Positions 16,526 to 25,463 of a DNA stretch of 30,278 nt are shown in pieces (the stretch's first letter is position 1; each line of letters starts with the position of its first letter). Origin of the DNA: Lactobacillaceae bacterium (GTDB taxonomy: Bacteria; Bacillota; Bacilli; Lactobacillales; Lactobacillaceae); NCBI GenBank assembly GCA_031282325.1, contig JAITDY010000007.1:1-30278 (forward strand), in the 5' to 3' direction. Under the pieces are notes generated by a model. The model searched no databases. It was not told where the DNA came from and saw only the letters and a list, made by a program, of their open reading frames with translations. Both the position numbers and the translations under genes were made by a program.

Positions 16526-17544
16526 TGAGTAAGAAGAAAAGATTCTTTTGGTCAGTTATTACTTTAATAATTGGAGTTTTAGTTTTTGCTTACAATTTCA
16601 AAGGATTGAATTTTAAACAAATCACTAATCAAATTATTAAAACAAATTATTGGTGGCTTATTTTGGCATTTTTTTTAATGTTAATATATTTCGCATTAAT
16701 CGCTAAAACTATAATAATATTGTCTGATAGTAAAAATAATTTAACTTTAAAAGATACTTATAGAATCCCATTATTAGAACAATTTGGTAATGGAGTTACA
16801 CCAATGTCTTTTGGGGGACAGCCCATGCAACTTTTAGGGTTAACTCAATCCGGAGTTTCTCTAGGCGAAGCAACATCTATTTCTATAATGCGTTTTGTCA
16901 TTTATCAAGGTATGATAATGCTGACTTTCTTTATTTCTTTAATAATCGGTTTTACTTATGTTGCACAACATTTACAAAGAATGATGATTTTAGTAATTTT
17001 TGGAATTGTAATTCATTTTTCGGTTTTAATTTTTTTAATTTTTGTAATGTTTTCACCAAAAATTACTCATGTTATGGCAGTAATTTTTACTTATCCTATA
17101 GGCTGGTTTACTAGTAATGATAAATTTGATAATCTGCGATCAAAATTGTTTGAAAAAATTGATGATTTTCATAATGCCTCCAATCAAATATTAAAAGACA
17201 AGAAAAAATTAATTCAATCGAGTTTGTTAACCTTGATCCAGCTATTTATTTTTTATTCGATCCCATTTTTTGTTCTTAAAGCGTTTCATATAGACGATGC
17301 TAATTTTTGGTTTGTAATGATTTTAAACGTAATTTTAACAATGGCCGTATCTATCTTTCCAATTCCTGGAGGCAGTGGTGGAGCAGAATATGGATTTCAA
17401 TTATTATTTGCCGGCTTCATAGTCCAAAAACCAACATTGGTTTTGGCGATGTTGGTTTGGAGACTACTTACTTATTATTTAGGGCTATTCGGAGGAATTT
17501 TAGCTTATAATTTGGTTCCTAATAAAAAACATGAAAGAAAATAA
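16525..17544 (+). CDS. YbhN/MprF-type flippase-like membrane protein
   Basis: The 339-residue integral membrane protein belongs to the LPG-synthase transmembrane-region family (flippase-like domain of MprF, also YbhN). Features are six or more membrane segments, FGNGVTPMSFGGQPMQLL near residue 90 and the C-terminal IFPIPGGSGGAEYGF. It lacks the aminoacyltransferase domain of full MprF, so it is not a lysyl-PG synthase. Its ATG overlaps the glycosyltransferase stop (TAATG), and it is followed by the DUF1797-like gene and ltaS. I infer transport of a glycolipid or LTA precursor across the membrane, but the substrate is not shown by sequence. Confidence 0.85.
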   Translation: MSKKKRFFWSVITLIIGVLVFAYNFKGLNFKQITNQIIKTNYWWLILAFFLMLIYFALIAKTIIILSDSKNNLTLKDTYRIPLLEQFGNGVTPMSFGGQPMQLLGLTQSGVSLGEATSISIMRFVIYQGMIMLTFFISLIIGFTYVAQHLQRMMILVIFGIVIHFSVLIFLIFVMFSPKITHVMAVIFTYPIGWFTSNDKFDNLRSKLFEKIDDFHNASNQILKDKKKLIQSSLLTLIQLFIFYSIPFFVLKAFHIDDANFWFVMILNVILTMAVSIFPIPGGSGGAEYGFQLLFAGFIVQKPTLVLAMLVWRLLTYYLGLFGGILAYNLVPNKKHERK

Positions 17545-17797
17545 ATTACAAAATAATCAAAGTGAATTAATTCATATAATAAGAAGATTACAAATAATGT
17601 CAGATTCCAATGATGATATTTCTACAAGAAGTTTTGATTTATTTGGCATTGAGCAAATTGAGGTTACCTATGATCGCAGAAAAAAATTATATTCAATTGC
17701 GTATTATAATGAAAACATAGTTTTTTCTTTTGATGACTTAGATTTAGCTGCAATAGAAATATTTCAAATATTAAACGACATAAAGGATAATTTTTAA
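17531..17797 (+). CDS. DUF1797 (YkuJ-like) small protein
   Basis: The 88-residue cytosolic protein resembles the DUF1797 family (YkuJ of Bacillus), which I recognise from the pattern RSFDLFGIEQIEVTYDRRKKL and the C-terminal FDDLDLAAIEIFQIL. Function of the family is unknown. It starts 14 bases inside the flippase gene, and ltaS starts immediately after its stop (TAA then ATG), so it is coupled on both sides. Placement between a lipid-export gene and ltaS is notable but may be incidental. Confidence 0.72.
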   Translation: MKENKLQNNQSELIHIIRRLQIMSDSNDDISTRSFDLFGIEQIEVTYDRRKKLYSIAYYNENIVFSFDDLDLAAIEIFQILNDIKDNF

Positions 17798-19984
17798 ATG
17801 ATTAAAAAAATATGGAAAAACGCTGTTGATTTTTTATCTAAAAAAGAGTCAAATTCTATTTTAATTTTTTTCTTAATTAATGTTTTTTTTGTAACCGTTA
17901 AAACATTTATCGAATATTTCATTAATTTTAATTTAGAAATTAGTACAAAATTACAAACGTTTATCGCCCTTGTAAATCCAATTCCTACAGCTATTATTTT
18001 AATTGGAATAGCTCTTTTTTTTAAAGGATATAAAAGTTATTGGATTGCAGTTTTTTTTAATTTCACCCAAAGTCTGTGGCTTTTTGCCAATATATTATAT
18101 TATCGAGAATTTTCAAATTTCTTGTCGTTTTCTATCATGGGTTCGTCTTCATCGGTTGGAGATAATTTAGGGAAATCGATTATCGGCATTATTCACCCAT
18201 CTGATTTTTTGGTATTTTTAGATATTTTAGTTTTAATTTTTCTATTAATATTCAAACAAATTAATAAAGTGAATCGTAAAATCCCAATGAAAAAAGCAGG
18301 GTTAACAATCGTATTGGGATTTACTCTAATGGTTGTAAATTATGGAATTGCTTCATTTGATAGATCGGGCCTATTAACTAGAACATTTGATACAAATTAT
18401 TTAGTTAAATATTTAGGTTTAAATGAATATCTCTTAGTTGACGCGAATAATACGTACCAACAATCGAAAACTAGAAAAGAAGCCAAATCTAGCGAATTAG
18501 TCCCTGTTAAAAAATGGATCAATGATAATAGAGTACCGGATAACGTTGAATATTTCGGAAGTCAAAAAGGTAAAAATGTATTTGTATTTCACCTTGAATC
18601 TTTTCAACAATTCTTAATAGATTTTAAAGTTAACGGAAAAGAAGTAACGCCAAATATAAATAAATTTTTTCATGATCAAAACACCATTTCTTTTGATAAT
18701 TTTTATAATCAAGTCGGGCAAGGAAAAACTTCAGATGCTGAAACAATGTTAGATAATTCATTGTTTGGTTTGCCGAGCGGATCGGCAATGAGCAAGTATG
18801 GTACCAAAAATACTTTTGAATCAGTTCCTGGTAAATTAAAAAATATGGGATACACTACAGCTGTTTTACATGGCGGAGCACCTAGTTTTTGGAATCGATT
18901 AAATGCATATAAAAGATGGGGATATGATTACTTTTTTTCTAGTGACTTTTTCCCGAATTCAAAGAAACAAAATTTGAATTTAGGTTATGGAATGCTTGAT
19001 AAGGTTTTCTTAAGAGACTCAACGAAATATATCGAACAACTTCCACAACCATTTTATGCAAAAGTTATCGCTGTCTCTCAACATTACCCATATTTAACAA
19101 ATAGTGAAATGAAATATCAATTCCCAAAAACGACCACTAATGATTCTACGGTTGATAGTTATGTTCAAGCCGCTCATTATGTCGATGAAGCCTTTCAAGA
19201 ATTTATAAATTGGTTAAAAGAAACAGGCTTATACGATTCATCGATAATCTATGCATATGGTGATCATTATGGAATCTCTGAAAATCATACTTCTGCAATT
19301 GCACAATTAATGAATAAAGATAGTGTTTCTGGATATGATCTAAATCAATGGCAAAAAGTTCCATTTATGATTCATTCAAATAATTTAAAAGGTGGAATAA
19401 ATCATACTTTTGGTGGTGAAATAGATGTCGCCCCAACTTTATATGATTTACTGGGAATTAATGATGAAAATCTAACAATGGTTGGACACGATTTATTAAG
19501 TCCACAAAATAATCAAATTGTTGCTTTTCGAAATGCTGATTGGGTTACCCCAACTTTAATGAAAAAGGCAGACCAATATTTTGATACAAATACAGGTGAA
19601 TTAATTAGTCAAGATATGCTAACTGATGAACAAAAAAAATTTATTAAAAAAACCACAGCATATGTTAAATCACAACTTTCGATATCGGACTCAGTTATTG
19701 TTGGTGATTTATTAAGATTTGATAATTTAGGTAATTTAAATATTAAATCAACAGAGTTTAATTACACCGTAAAAGCAACTGAGGAAAATCTAAAACAATT
19801 ACAGATTCAAAAACCAAGTTCTTTGCTTACTCAAAATAATGGAAAATCAAGTAAAAATAAATATCAAACTGATGAAATAAATATTCTTCCTAAAAACGAA
19901 CAAAAACAAGAAATAGATGAATTGAAAAAACAATCAGAAAAAGATCAACAAGATCCAGCTGTTTATACTTATGGCAGTGAATAA
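17798..19984 (+). CDS. ltaS: Lipoteichoic acid synthase
   Basis: Polyglycerolphosphate polymerase that uses phosphatidylglycerol to build LTA on the outer leaflet. The 728-residue product has five membrane segments in the first ~185 residues and then an extracellular sulfatase-like domain. Metal and catalytic residues visible are Glu267 (FHLESFQ), the nucleophile Thr311 in GQGKTSDAE, and Asp489-His490 in AYGDHYG. The C-terminal ~120 residues are Lys/Gln-rich and outside the catalytic domain, making it longer than the ~650-residue staphylococcal enzyme. It is last in the operon and is followed by a terminator shared with the clpP operator. Confidence 0.95.
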   Translation: MIKKIWKNAVDFLSKKESNSILIFFLINVFFVTVKTFIEYFINFNLEISTKLQTFIALVNPIPTAIILIGIALFFKGYKSYWIAVFFNFTQSLWLFANILYYREFSNFLSFSIMGSSSSVGDNLGKSIIGIIHPSDFLVFLDILVLIFLLIFKQINKVNRKIPMKKAGLTIVLGFTLMVVNYGIASFDRSGLLTRTFDTNYLVKYLGLNEYLLVDANNTYQQSKTRKEAKSSELVPVKKWINDNRVPDNVEYFGSQKGKNVFVFHLESFQQFLIDFKVNGKEVTPNINKFFHDQNTISFDNFYNQVGQGKTSDAETMLDNSLFGLPSGSAMSKYGTKNTFESVPGKLKNMGYTTAVLHGGAPSFWNRLNAYKRWGYDYFFSSDFFPNSKKQNLNLGYGMLDKVFLRDSTKYIEQLPQPFYAKVIAVSQHYPYLTNSEMKYQFPKTTTNDSTVDSYVQAAHYVDEAFQEFINWLKETGLYDSSIIYAYGDHYGISENHTSAIAQLMNKDSVSGYDLNQWQKVPFMIHSNNLKGGINHTFGGEIDVAPTLYDLLGINDENLTMVGHDLLSPQNNQIVAFRNADWVTPTLMKKADQYFDTNTGELISQDMLTDEQKKFIKKTTAYVKSQLSISDSVIVGDLLRFDNLGNLNIKSTEFNYTVKATEENLKQLQIQKPSSLLTQNNGKSSKNKYQTDEINILPKNEQKQEIDELKKQSEKDQQDPAVYTYGSE

Positions 19985-19989
19985 TCAAT

Positions 19990-20020
19990 AAAAAGGTCAA
20001 AATTAATGTTTGACCTTTTT
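19990..20020 (+). terminator. ltaS terminator, overlapping the clpP control region
   Basis: AAAAAGGTCAAA (19990-20001) pairs perfectly with TTTGACCTTTTT (20009-20020) around a 7-base loop. The 3' arm is at the same time half of the clpP CtsR box and holds the clpP -35. Confidence 0.85.
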
Positions 20021-20025
20021 TGACC
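20009..20025 (+). promoter_or_regulatory. CtsR operator of clpP
   Basis: TTTGACCTTTTTTGACC is the exact reverse complement of the CtsR consensus GGTCAAANANGGTCAAA. It covers the -35 and spacer of the clpP promoter, which predicts heat-inducible derepression. Confidence 0.93.
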
Positions 20026-20038
20026 AATTGAGTATAAT
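20010..20038 (+). promoter_or_regulatory. clpP promoter
   Basis: TTGACC (20010-20015) and TATAAT (20033-20038) with the ideal 17-base spacer. AAAAGGAGG follows before the ATG at 20072. Confidence 0.85.
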
Positions 20039-20071
20039 TATAAAAAGTAAGTTAAAAGGAGGGTCTAAAAT

Positions 20072-20680
20072 ATGTGGCCTGGAGTTGTAGAACAAACACC
20101 AAACGGTCGTGAATCTTATGATTTACCGTCTCGTTTACTTAAGGATAGAATTATTTTAGTACAAGGGCAGGTTGAAAGCCAAATGGCTACTTCAATTGTT
20201 GCCCAATTGTTATTTTTAGATGCACAAGATCACGATAAAGATATTCATATGTATATTAATTCCCCGGGTGGTAGTGTAAGCGATGGGTTAGCTATTGTAG
20301 ATACTATGAATTTAATTCAAGCACCAGTTTCTACTATTGTGATGGGGATGGCAGCCTCTATGGGAACTGTAATCGCATCTTCTGGCGAAAAAGGAAAACG
20401 ATTTATGCTTCCAAATGCTGAATATCTAATTCACCAGCCAATGGGTGGAGCACAAGGCGGAACGCAACAAACTGATATGCAAATTATTGCTGATAATATT
20501 AAAAAAACTCGTGATAATTTAACAAAAATTTTAGCTGATAATTCTGGGCAAAGTTTTGAAAAAGTCTATGCTGATACAGAACGAGACAATTGGATGGATG
20601 CTAAGGAAACGTTAAAATACGGTTTTATTGATAAAATATTAGATAATAAAAGTAAGAATAAAGATAAAAAATCTAAATAA
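20072..20680 (+). CDS. clpP: ClpP protease, proteolytic subunit
   Basis: Self-compartmentalising serine protease that works with Clp/Hsp100 ATPases such as the ClpE encoded at 26014. The catalytic triad is Ser96 (GMAASMGTV), His121 (YLIHQPMGG) and Asp172 (TERDNWMDA). The 202-residue length is normal apart from a short Lys-rich C terminus (about 10 residues). A strong AAGGAGG fixes the ATG. The N terminus reads MWPGVVEQT where most Firmicutes have a form like MLVPTVIEQT, so the axial-loop start differs slightly. It is monocistronic, under CtsR and closed by its own terminator. Confidence 0.97.
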   Translation: MWPGVVEQTPNGRESYDLPSRLLKDRIILVQGQVESQMATSIVAQLLFLDAQDHDKDIHMYINSPGGSVSDGLAIVDTMNLIQAPVSTIVMGMAASMGTVIASSGEKGKRFMLPNAEYLIHQPMGGAQGGTQQTDMQIIADNIKKTRDNLTKILADNSGQSFEKVYADTERDNWMDAKETLKYGFIDKILDNKSKNKDKKSK

Positions 20681-20689
20681 AATAATACA

Positions 20690-20723
20690 GAACCAGTTAT
20701 TCTGAAAAGTAACTGGTTTTTAT
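20690..20723 (+). terminator. clpP terminator
   Basis: AACCAGTTA (20691-20699) pairs with TAACTGGTT (20710-20718) around a 10-base loop, followed by a T tract. Confidence 0.88.
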
Positions 20724-20877
20724 TATTGAAAAATTATAAATTGTTGTCCATTTAATTATCTGATGAATTTGACTATACCAATATATTAAAAAAAATATTA
20801 ATACAAAAAATAACTATAATATGATGATAACTTTTAATTATTAGGACTTTTGTTCAATTTGAAAGGAGAATTTGTTT

Positions 20878-22683
20878 ATGTGCGGAATCGTAGGATATAC
20901 CGGAATCAATCAAGTGGCACAACCTATTTTAAAAGGTTTAAAAAAATTAGAATATCGTGGTTATGATTCATCAGGAATTTATATTAATAATGGAAGTTCA
21001 GATATTTTAGTAAAAGCAACTGGCGGAGTTGATGATTTACGCGACGTTATTGAAAAACAAAAAAAAGATTTAACTGGAACGGCTGGAATTGCTCATACTC
21101 GTTGGGCAACTCATGGAGGCGTTAATGTTGATAATGCTCATCCACATATGAGCGAAGATGGACGTTTTTATTTAGTTCATAATGGTGTGATTGAAAATTT
21201 TCAGGAGTTAAAAGAACAATATTTACAAGACGTTAATTTTCATTCTGAAACTGATTCAGAAGTAGCAGTTCAATTGATTGATAAATTCGTTAAAGATGGT
21301 TTTTCAACTTTCGATTCTATTCGCATGATGATTAGCAAATTAGATGGTGAATCTGCATATTCATTTTTAATTATGGATAGAAAAGAACCGGATTTGATTT
21401 TTGTCGCTAAAAATAAAAGCCCAATGTTAGTAGGATTATCTGATGAGGGGAATGTAGTTGCATCTGATGCAATTGGTGTTTTGGATATTACCCATGATTT
21501 TATTGAATTGCATGATGGAGAAATTGCTGTAGTCGATAAAAATAAAGTTGATTTGTTTGATAAAAACGGTAAGCAAATTCAACGTGAATCATTCCACGTC
21601 GATATTGATGCATCTGATACGGATAAGGGAATTTATCCCTACTACATGTTAAAAGAAATTGACGAACAAGCTATTGTTGCTAGAAATCTTTCAGAATATT
21701 ATTTTGACAATAATGATCAAATTCAAAATATTGATCCTAATATAATTAAAGCAATGAATGATGCCGATCGTTTTTATATCATAGCAGCTGGTACGTCTTG
21801 GCACGCTGGCTTAGTTGGAAAAAGATTTTTTGAGCAATGGGCAAATAAGCCAGTTGAAGTATTTATTTCTTCAGAATTCGCTTTTGATCAACCAAAATTA
21901 AGTGAAAAACCATTTTTTATTTTCCTAACTCAAAGTGGTGAAACAGCCGATTCGCGTGAAGCACTTATTAAAATTAAAGAACAAGGTTATCCTACTTTAA
22001 CTTTATCAAATGTGATGAATTCTACTTTAACACGTGAAGCTGATTTTGCTCTTCCTCTAATGGCTGGTCCGGAAATAGCTGTTGCATCCACTAAAGCTTA
22101 TACAGCACAAATTATTGCGCAATCAATATTGGCCCATGCAATTGGTAATTCCAAAATGAATATTAGAGAAGAATTAGCCAATATTGCAGTCTATATGCAA
22201 TCAATTATTGATTCTAAAGAAATCTTTCAAAAGATTGCAAATGATGCTTTAAAAAATCAACGTTCTGCTTTTTATATTGGAAGAGGTCTTGATGCTGATG
22301 TATCTTATGAAGCAGCTCTGAAATTGAAAGAAATTTCTTATATTCAAACGGAGGGGTTTGCTGCAGGCGAATTAAAACATGGAACAATATCTCTTATTGA
22401 AAATAAAACTCCAGTCTTTGCTTTTATTACGCAAAGCAAAACAGCTGGATTAGTCCGTGGAAATATTTCTGAAACGGCAGCTCGTGGTGCAAAAACAATT
22501 ATAATTTCTTCTGAAAAAAATGCTAAATCAGGTGATGCATATGTGCTGCCACAAATTCCAGAAATTTTCATGGCACTATTATCAGTTATACCTGCACAAT
22601 TAATTGCTTATTATGCAACGATAGACAGAGGACTAAATGTAGATCGTCCGCGAAATTTAGCTAAATCAGTCACAGTGCAGTAA
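20878..22683 (+). CDS. glmS: Glutamine-fructose-6-phosphate aminotransferase
   Basis: Makes glucosamine-6-phosphate from fructose-6-phosphate and glutamine, the entry step to UDP-GlcNAc and peptidoglycan. The start is ATG 20878, not the in-frame TTG at 20872, because the product must begin Met-Cys (MCGIVGYTG) so that Cys1 is exposed as the N-terminal glutaminase nucleophile; GAAAGGAGAA lies upstream. The 601-residue protein has the glutaminase domain (GIAHTRWATHGG), two SIS domains (AAGTSWHAGL, TQSGETADS, ASTKAYTAQ) and ends in LAKSVTVQ. I see no glmS ribozyme in the 150-base leader. The target of YvcK/GlmR in Bacillus is this enzyme. Confidence 0.96.
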   Translation: MCGIVGYTGINQVAQPILKGLKKLEYRGYDSSGIYINNGSSDILVKATGGVDDLRDVIEKQKKDLTGTAGIAHTRWATHGGVNVDNAHPHMSEDGRFYLVHNGVIENFQELKEQYLQDVNFHSETDSEVAVQLIDKFVKDGFSTFDSIRMMISKLDGESAYSFLIMDRKEPDLIFVAKNKSPMLVGLSDEGNVVASDAIGVLDITHDFIELHDGEIAVVDKNKVDLFDKNGKQIQRESFHVDIDASDTDKGIYPYYMLKEIDEQAIVARNLSEYYFDNNDQIQNIDPNIIKAMNDADRFYIIAAGTSWHAGLVGKRFFEQWANKPVEVFISSEFAFDQPKLSEKPFFIFLTQSGETADSREALIKIKEQGYPTLTLSNVMNSTLTREADFALPLMAGPEIAVASTKAYTAQIIAQSILAHAIGNSKMNIREELANIAVYMQSIIDSKEIFQKIANDALKNQRSAFYIGRGLDADVSYEAALKLKEISYIQTEGFAAGELKHGTISLIENKTPVFAFITQSKTAGLVRGNISETAARGAKTIIISSEKNAKSGDAYVLPQIPEIFMALLSVIPAQLIAYYATIDRGLNVDRPRNLAKSVTVQ

Positions 22684-22723
22684 AATTTAATTGTAAAAGA
22701 ATCTTTGCAAAAAGGAAAAAAAT

Positions 22724-24019
22724 ATGACTAATTTAGTAACTTTTGATAATCAATTTTTAAAAAAATTTATCAATGACGAAGAGTATGATAATTTTCAATC
22801 AACTGCTCAAAATGCTGTCGAACAATTAATCGATGGATCTGGAGCGGGAGGTACAGAAACTAAATGGCTAAATTTACCAAACGATTACGACGCTGAGGAA
22901 TTCACAAGAATCCAATCGGTTGCTAAAAAAATTCAAAATGATTCTGAGGTTTTGATTGTAATTGGTATTGGTGGTTCTTATTTAGGAGCGCGTGCTGTTA
23001 TTGAATATATAAATGGAACTAATTATAATTTAACCGCTAATCGAGATGGATTGCCTGAAATATATTTTGTTGGTAATACAACATCCGCAGCCTATCAACA
23101 AGAAATAATTAATATAATTGGTGATCGAGATTTCTCTATTAATGTTATTTCTAAATCTGGCACTACTACTGAACCAGCTATTGCATTTAGATTTTTTAAA
23201 AAATTAGCAGAACAAAAATATGGAGACCAAGCTAAGGACAAAATTTATGTAACTACCGATAGTCAAAAAGGCGCTTTAAAGGAAGTTGCAGCAAAAAATG
23301 ATTATGAAACTTTCGTAGTCCCAGATAGAGTTGGAGGTAGATATTCTGTTTTGAGTGCTGTTGGATTATTGCCAATTTCAGTCAGCGGAATTGATATTGA
23401 TAAATTATATGCTGGAGCAAGACTTGCCTTAGGAGATTTTAATGTTGAATCTGATTCGGTAAAGTATGCGATTACGAGAAATATTTTATATCGACAGGGA
23501 TTTAATATTGAACTTTTTAATGGTTACGAACCAAGATTTCAATATATTTTTGAGTGGTTAAAACAACTTTTTGCAGAATCTGAAGGAAAAAATAACCGTG
23601 GTATTTTTCCAACCGCAGCTATTTTCACAACGGATCTTCATTCGATTGGCCAGTTTATTCAAGAAGGTAGAAAGATTATTTTTGAAACAGTTTTAAATAT
23701 TAAAAAATCATCAATGGATGAAATAATACCATCTGGAGATAATGTTGATCAACTCGCCTATTTGGAAGGAAAAAATTTGTCATTTATCACAAACGGAGCT
23801 ATGATTGGAACAATTAACGCTCATATATCTGCTGGAGTACCTAATATTAAATTAGATATCGAAGACGATGAAGCCAGAACTTTAGGATATTTAATTCACT
23901 TTTTTGAAACATCCGCTGCAATATCAGGGTATTTGAATGCAATTAATCCATTTAATCAAAATGGAGTTGAGGTATATAAAACTAATATGTTTAAAATTTT
24001 AGGAAAACCAGGTTATTAA
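22724..24019 (+). CDS. pgi: Glucose-6-phosphate isomerase
   Basis: Interconverts glucose-6-phosphate and fructose-6-phosphate. The 431-residue product is close to the ~445 of lactobacillar Pgi and shows GIGGSYLGARAVIE, the SKSGTTTEPAIAFR phosphate-binding loop, VGGRYSVLSAVGLLP and the C-terminal region with NPFNQNGVEVYK. AAAAGGA precedes the ATG. It follows glmS after 40 bases; the two enzymes share fructose-6-phosphate. A small membrane-protein gene begins 7 bases after its stop. Confidence 0.95.
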   Translation: MTNLVTFDNQFLKKFINDEEYDNFQSTAQNAVEQLIDGSGAGGTETKWLNLPNDYDAEEFTRIQSVAKKIQNDSEVLIVIGIGGSYLGARAVIEYINGTNYNLTANRDGLPEIYFVGNTTSAAYQQEIINIIGDRDFSINVISKSGTTTEPAIAFRFFKKLAEQKYGDQAKDKIYVTTDSQKGALKEVAAKNDYETFVVPDRVGGRYSVLSAVGLLPISVSGIDIDKLYAGARLALGDFNVESDSVKYAITRNILYRQGFNIELFNGYEPRFQYIFEWLKQLFAESEGKNNRGIFPTAAIFTTDLHSIGQFIQEGRKIIFETVLNIKKSSMDEIIPSGDNVDQLAYLEGKNLSFITNGAMIGTINAHISAGVPNIKLDIEDDEARTLGYLIHFFETSAAISGYLNAINPFNQNGVEVYKTNMFKILGKPGY

Positions 24020-24026
24020 TGGAATT

Positions 24027-24185
24027 ATGAATAATAAACAAAAACAGTTGTTAGTAATTTTTATTGTATTATTTATTATTTTTATTTCACTTAATTTCTT
24101 TGTCTTTTTAGTTACAAAGATTGTTCGCTTGCTAATCGTAGTGCTAATGGCATATGTTTTGTTCAGAATAATAAAAAATAGGTAA
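24027..24185 (+). CDS. Small membrane protein, 52 residues
   Basis: An ORF of 53 codons begins with ATG 7 bases after the pgi stop and ends just before the pgk leader. The product opens MNNKQKQLL, continues with one long Ile/Phe/Leu-rich stretch (about residues 8-30), a short break with Lys-Ile-Val-Arg, a second hydrophobic stretch (about 35-47) and a basic end (RIIKNR). This is one or two membrane segments with no cysteine. Only a weak GGA precedes the start, so translation may depend on coupling with pgi. I do not recognise the family. Confidence 0.6.
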   Translation: MNNKQKQLLVIFIVLFIIFISLNFFVFLVTKIVRLLIVVLMAYVLFRIIKNR

Positions 24186-24232
24186 AGTAGTCAAACTGTT
24201 GTAAAATTATAAATGTGAAAAGGAGAACATAG

Positions 24233-25447
24233 ATGTCAAAGTTAACTGTTAAAGATTTGAATGTAAGTGGTAAAAAAGTTTTAATGCGCGTTGATTTCAA
24301 CGTACCGATAAAAGACGGAGTAATTGGAAACGATAATAGAATTACTGCAGCCTTACCTACAATCCAATATGTAATAGAAAATAAAGGAAGAGCTATTTTA
24401 TTTAGCCATTTGGGTAGAATTGCTTCTGAAGATGATAAAAAAGAACTTTCTTTAGAACCAGTTGCGAAAAGATTAAGTGAATTATTAAACCAAGAAGTTA
24501 AGTTTATACCAGTAACTCGAGGGATTGAATTAGAAAACGCTGTTAATGATTTAAAAGACGGGCAAGTCCTTATGGTTCAAAATACCCGTTTTGAAGACTT
24601 TGTTGATGGTCAAGCAACGAAATATGAATCTAAAAATAATCCAGAACTTGGTAAGTATTGGGCTAGTTTAGGTGATGATATTTTCGTTAATGACGCTTTT
24701 GGAACAGCACATCGTGCCCACGCTTCAAATGTTGGGATTGCTTCAAATGTTTCTCAAACTGCAGCAGGATTTTTAATGGAAAAAGAAATCAAGTTTCTAG
24801 GTGAAGCTGTTGAAAACCCAATACGTCCATTTGTAGCTATTATTGGCGGAGCTAAGGTGTCCGATAAAATCGAAATAGTGAAATCATTATTAGAAAAAGC
24901 AGATAAGGTTATTATTGGTGGCGGAATGGCTTACACTTTCGATGTTGCTAAAGGAAAAACCATTGGTAATTCATTATTCGAGGCAGATAAATTAGAATTA
25001 GCTAAAGAATTGATTGAAAAAGCAGGTGATAAATTGGTTTTGCCTGTTGATACTTTGGCTGCTTCTGAATTTAATAATGATGCTGATACTTATATCGCAG
25101 AAGATGGCATTAAAGATGGCTATATGGGTCTAGATATTGGACCAAAATCAATTAAGCTATTTCAAGATGTAATATCTACAGCAAAAACTGTAGTTTGGAA
25201 TGGTCCTATGGGTGTTTTTGAAATGAGCAATTTTTCAAAAGGAACTCTTGCAATCGGGGAAGCGCTTGCTAAAGCCACTGAAGAAAATGGTGCAACTACA
25301 ATAGTAGGTGGCGGAGATTCAACTGCTGCTGTTCAACAGTTAGGTGTTGGAGATAAATTAAGTCATATTTCAACCGGTGGTGGTGCCTCACTTGAATATT
25401 TAGAAGGTAAAGAACTTCCGGGAATTGCTTCAATTACTGATAAGTAA
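24233..25447 (+). CDS. pgk: Phosphoglycerate kinase
   Basis: Glycolytic enzyme that makes ATP from 1,3-bisphosphoglycerate. The 404-residue product has the substrate motif MRVDFNVPIKDG near residue 20, ILFSHLGRI, DDIFVNDAFGTAHRAHAS, and the nucleotide half with GGAKVSDKIEIV, VWNGPMGVFEM and GGGDSTAAV. AAAAGGAG fixes the ATG. It is not in the gap-pgk-tpiA operon usual for Firmicutes; neither gap nor tpiA is adjacent, though gap may lie elsewhere. Confidence 0.96.
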   Translation: MSKLTVKDLNVSGKKVLMRVDFNVPIKDGVIGNDNRITAALPTIQYVIENKGRAILFSHLGRIASEDDKKELSLEPVAKRLSELLNQEVKFIPVTRGIELENAVNDLKDGQVLMVQNTRFEDFVDGQATKYESKNNPELGKYWASLGDDIFVNDAFGTAHRAHASNVGIASNVSQTAAGFLMEKEIKFLGEAVENPIRPFVAIIGGAKVSDKIEIVKSLLEKADKVIIGGGMAYTFDVAKGKTIGNSLFEADKLELAKELIEKAGDKLVLPVDTLAASEFNNDADTYIAEDGIKDGYMGLDIGPKSIKLFQDVISTAKTVVWNGPMGVFEMSNFSKGTLAIGEALAKATEENGATTIVGGGDSTAAVQQLGVGDKLSHISTGGGASLEYLEGKELPGIASITDK

Positions 25448-25463
25448 GAAAGAAGACTTCATA

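Noticed and set aside
20724..20877. Possible glmS ribozyme in the glmS leader
   Set aside because: The leader is about 150 bases, very AT-rich, and shows none of the conserved ribozyme core or paired elements.
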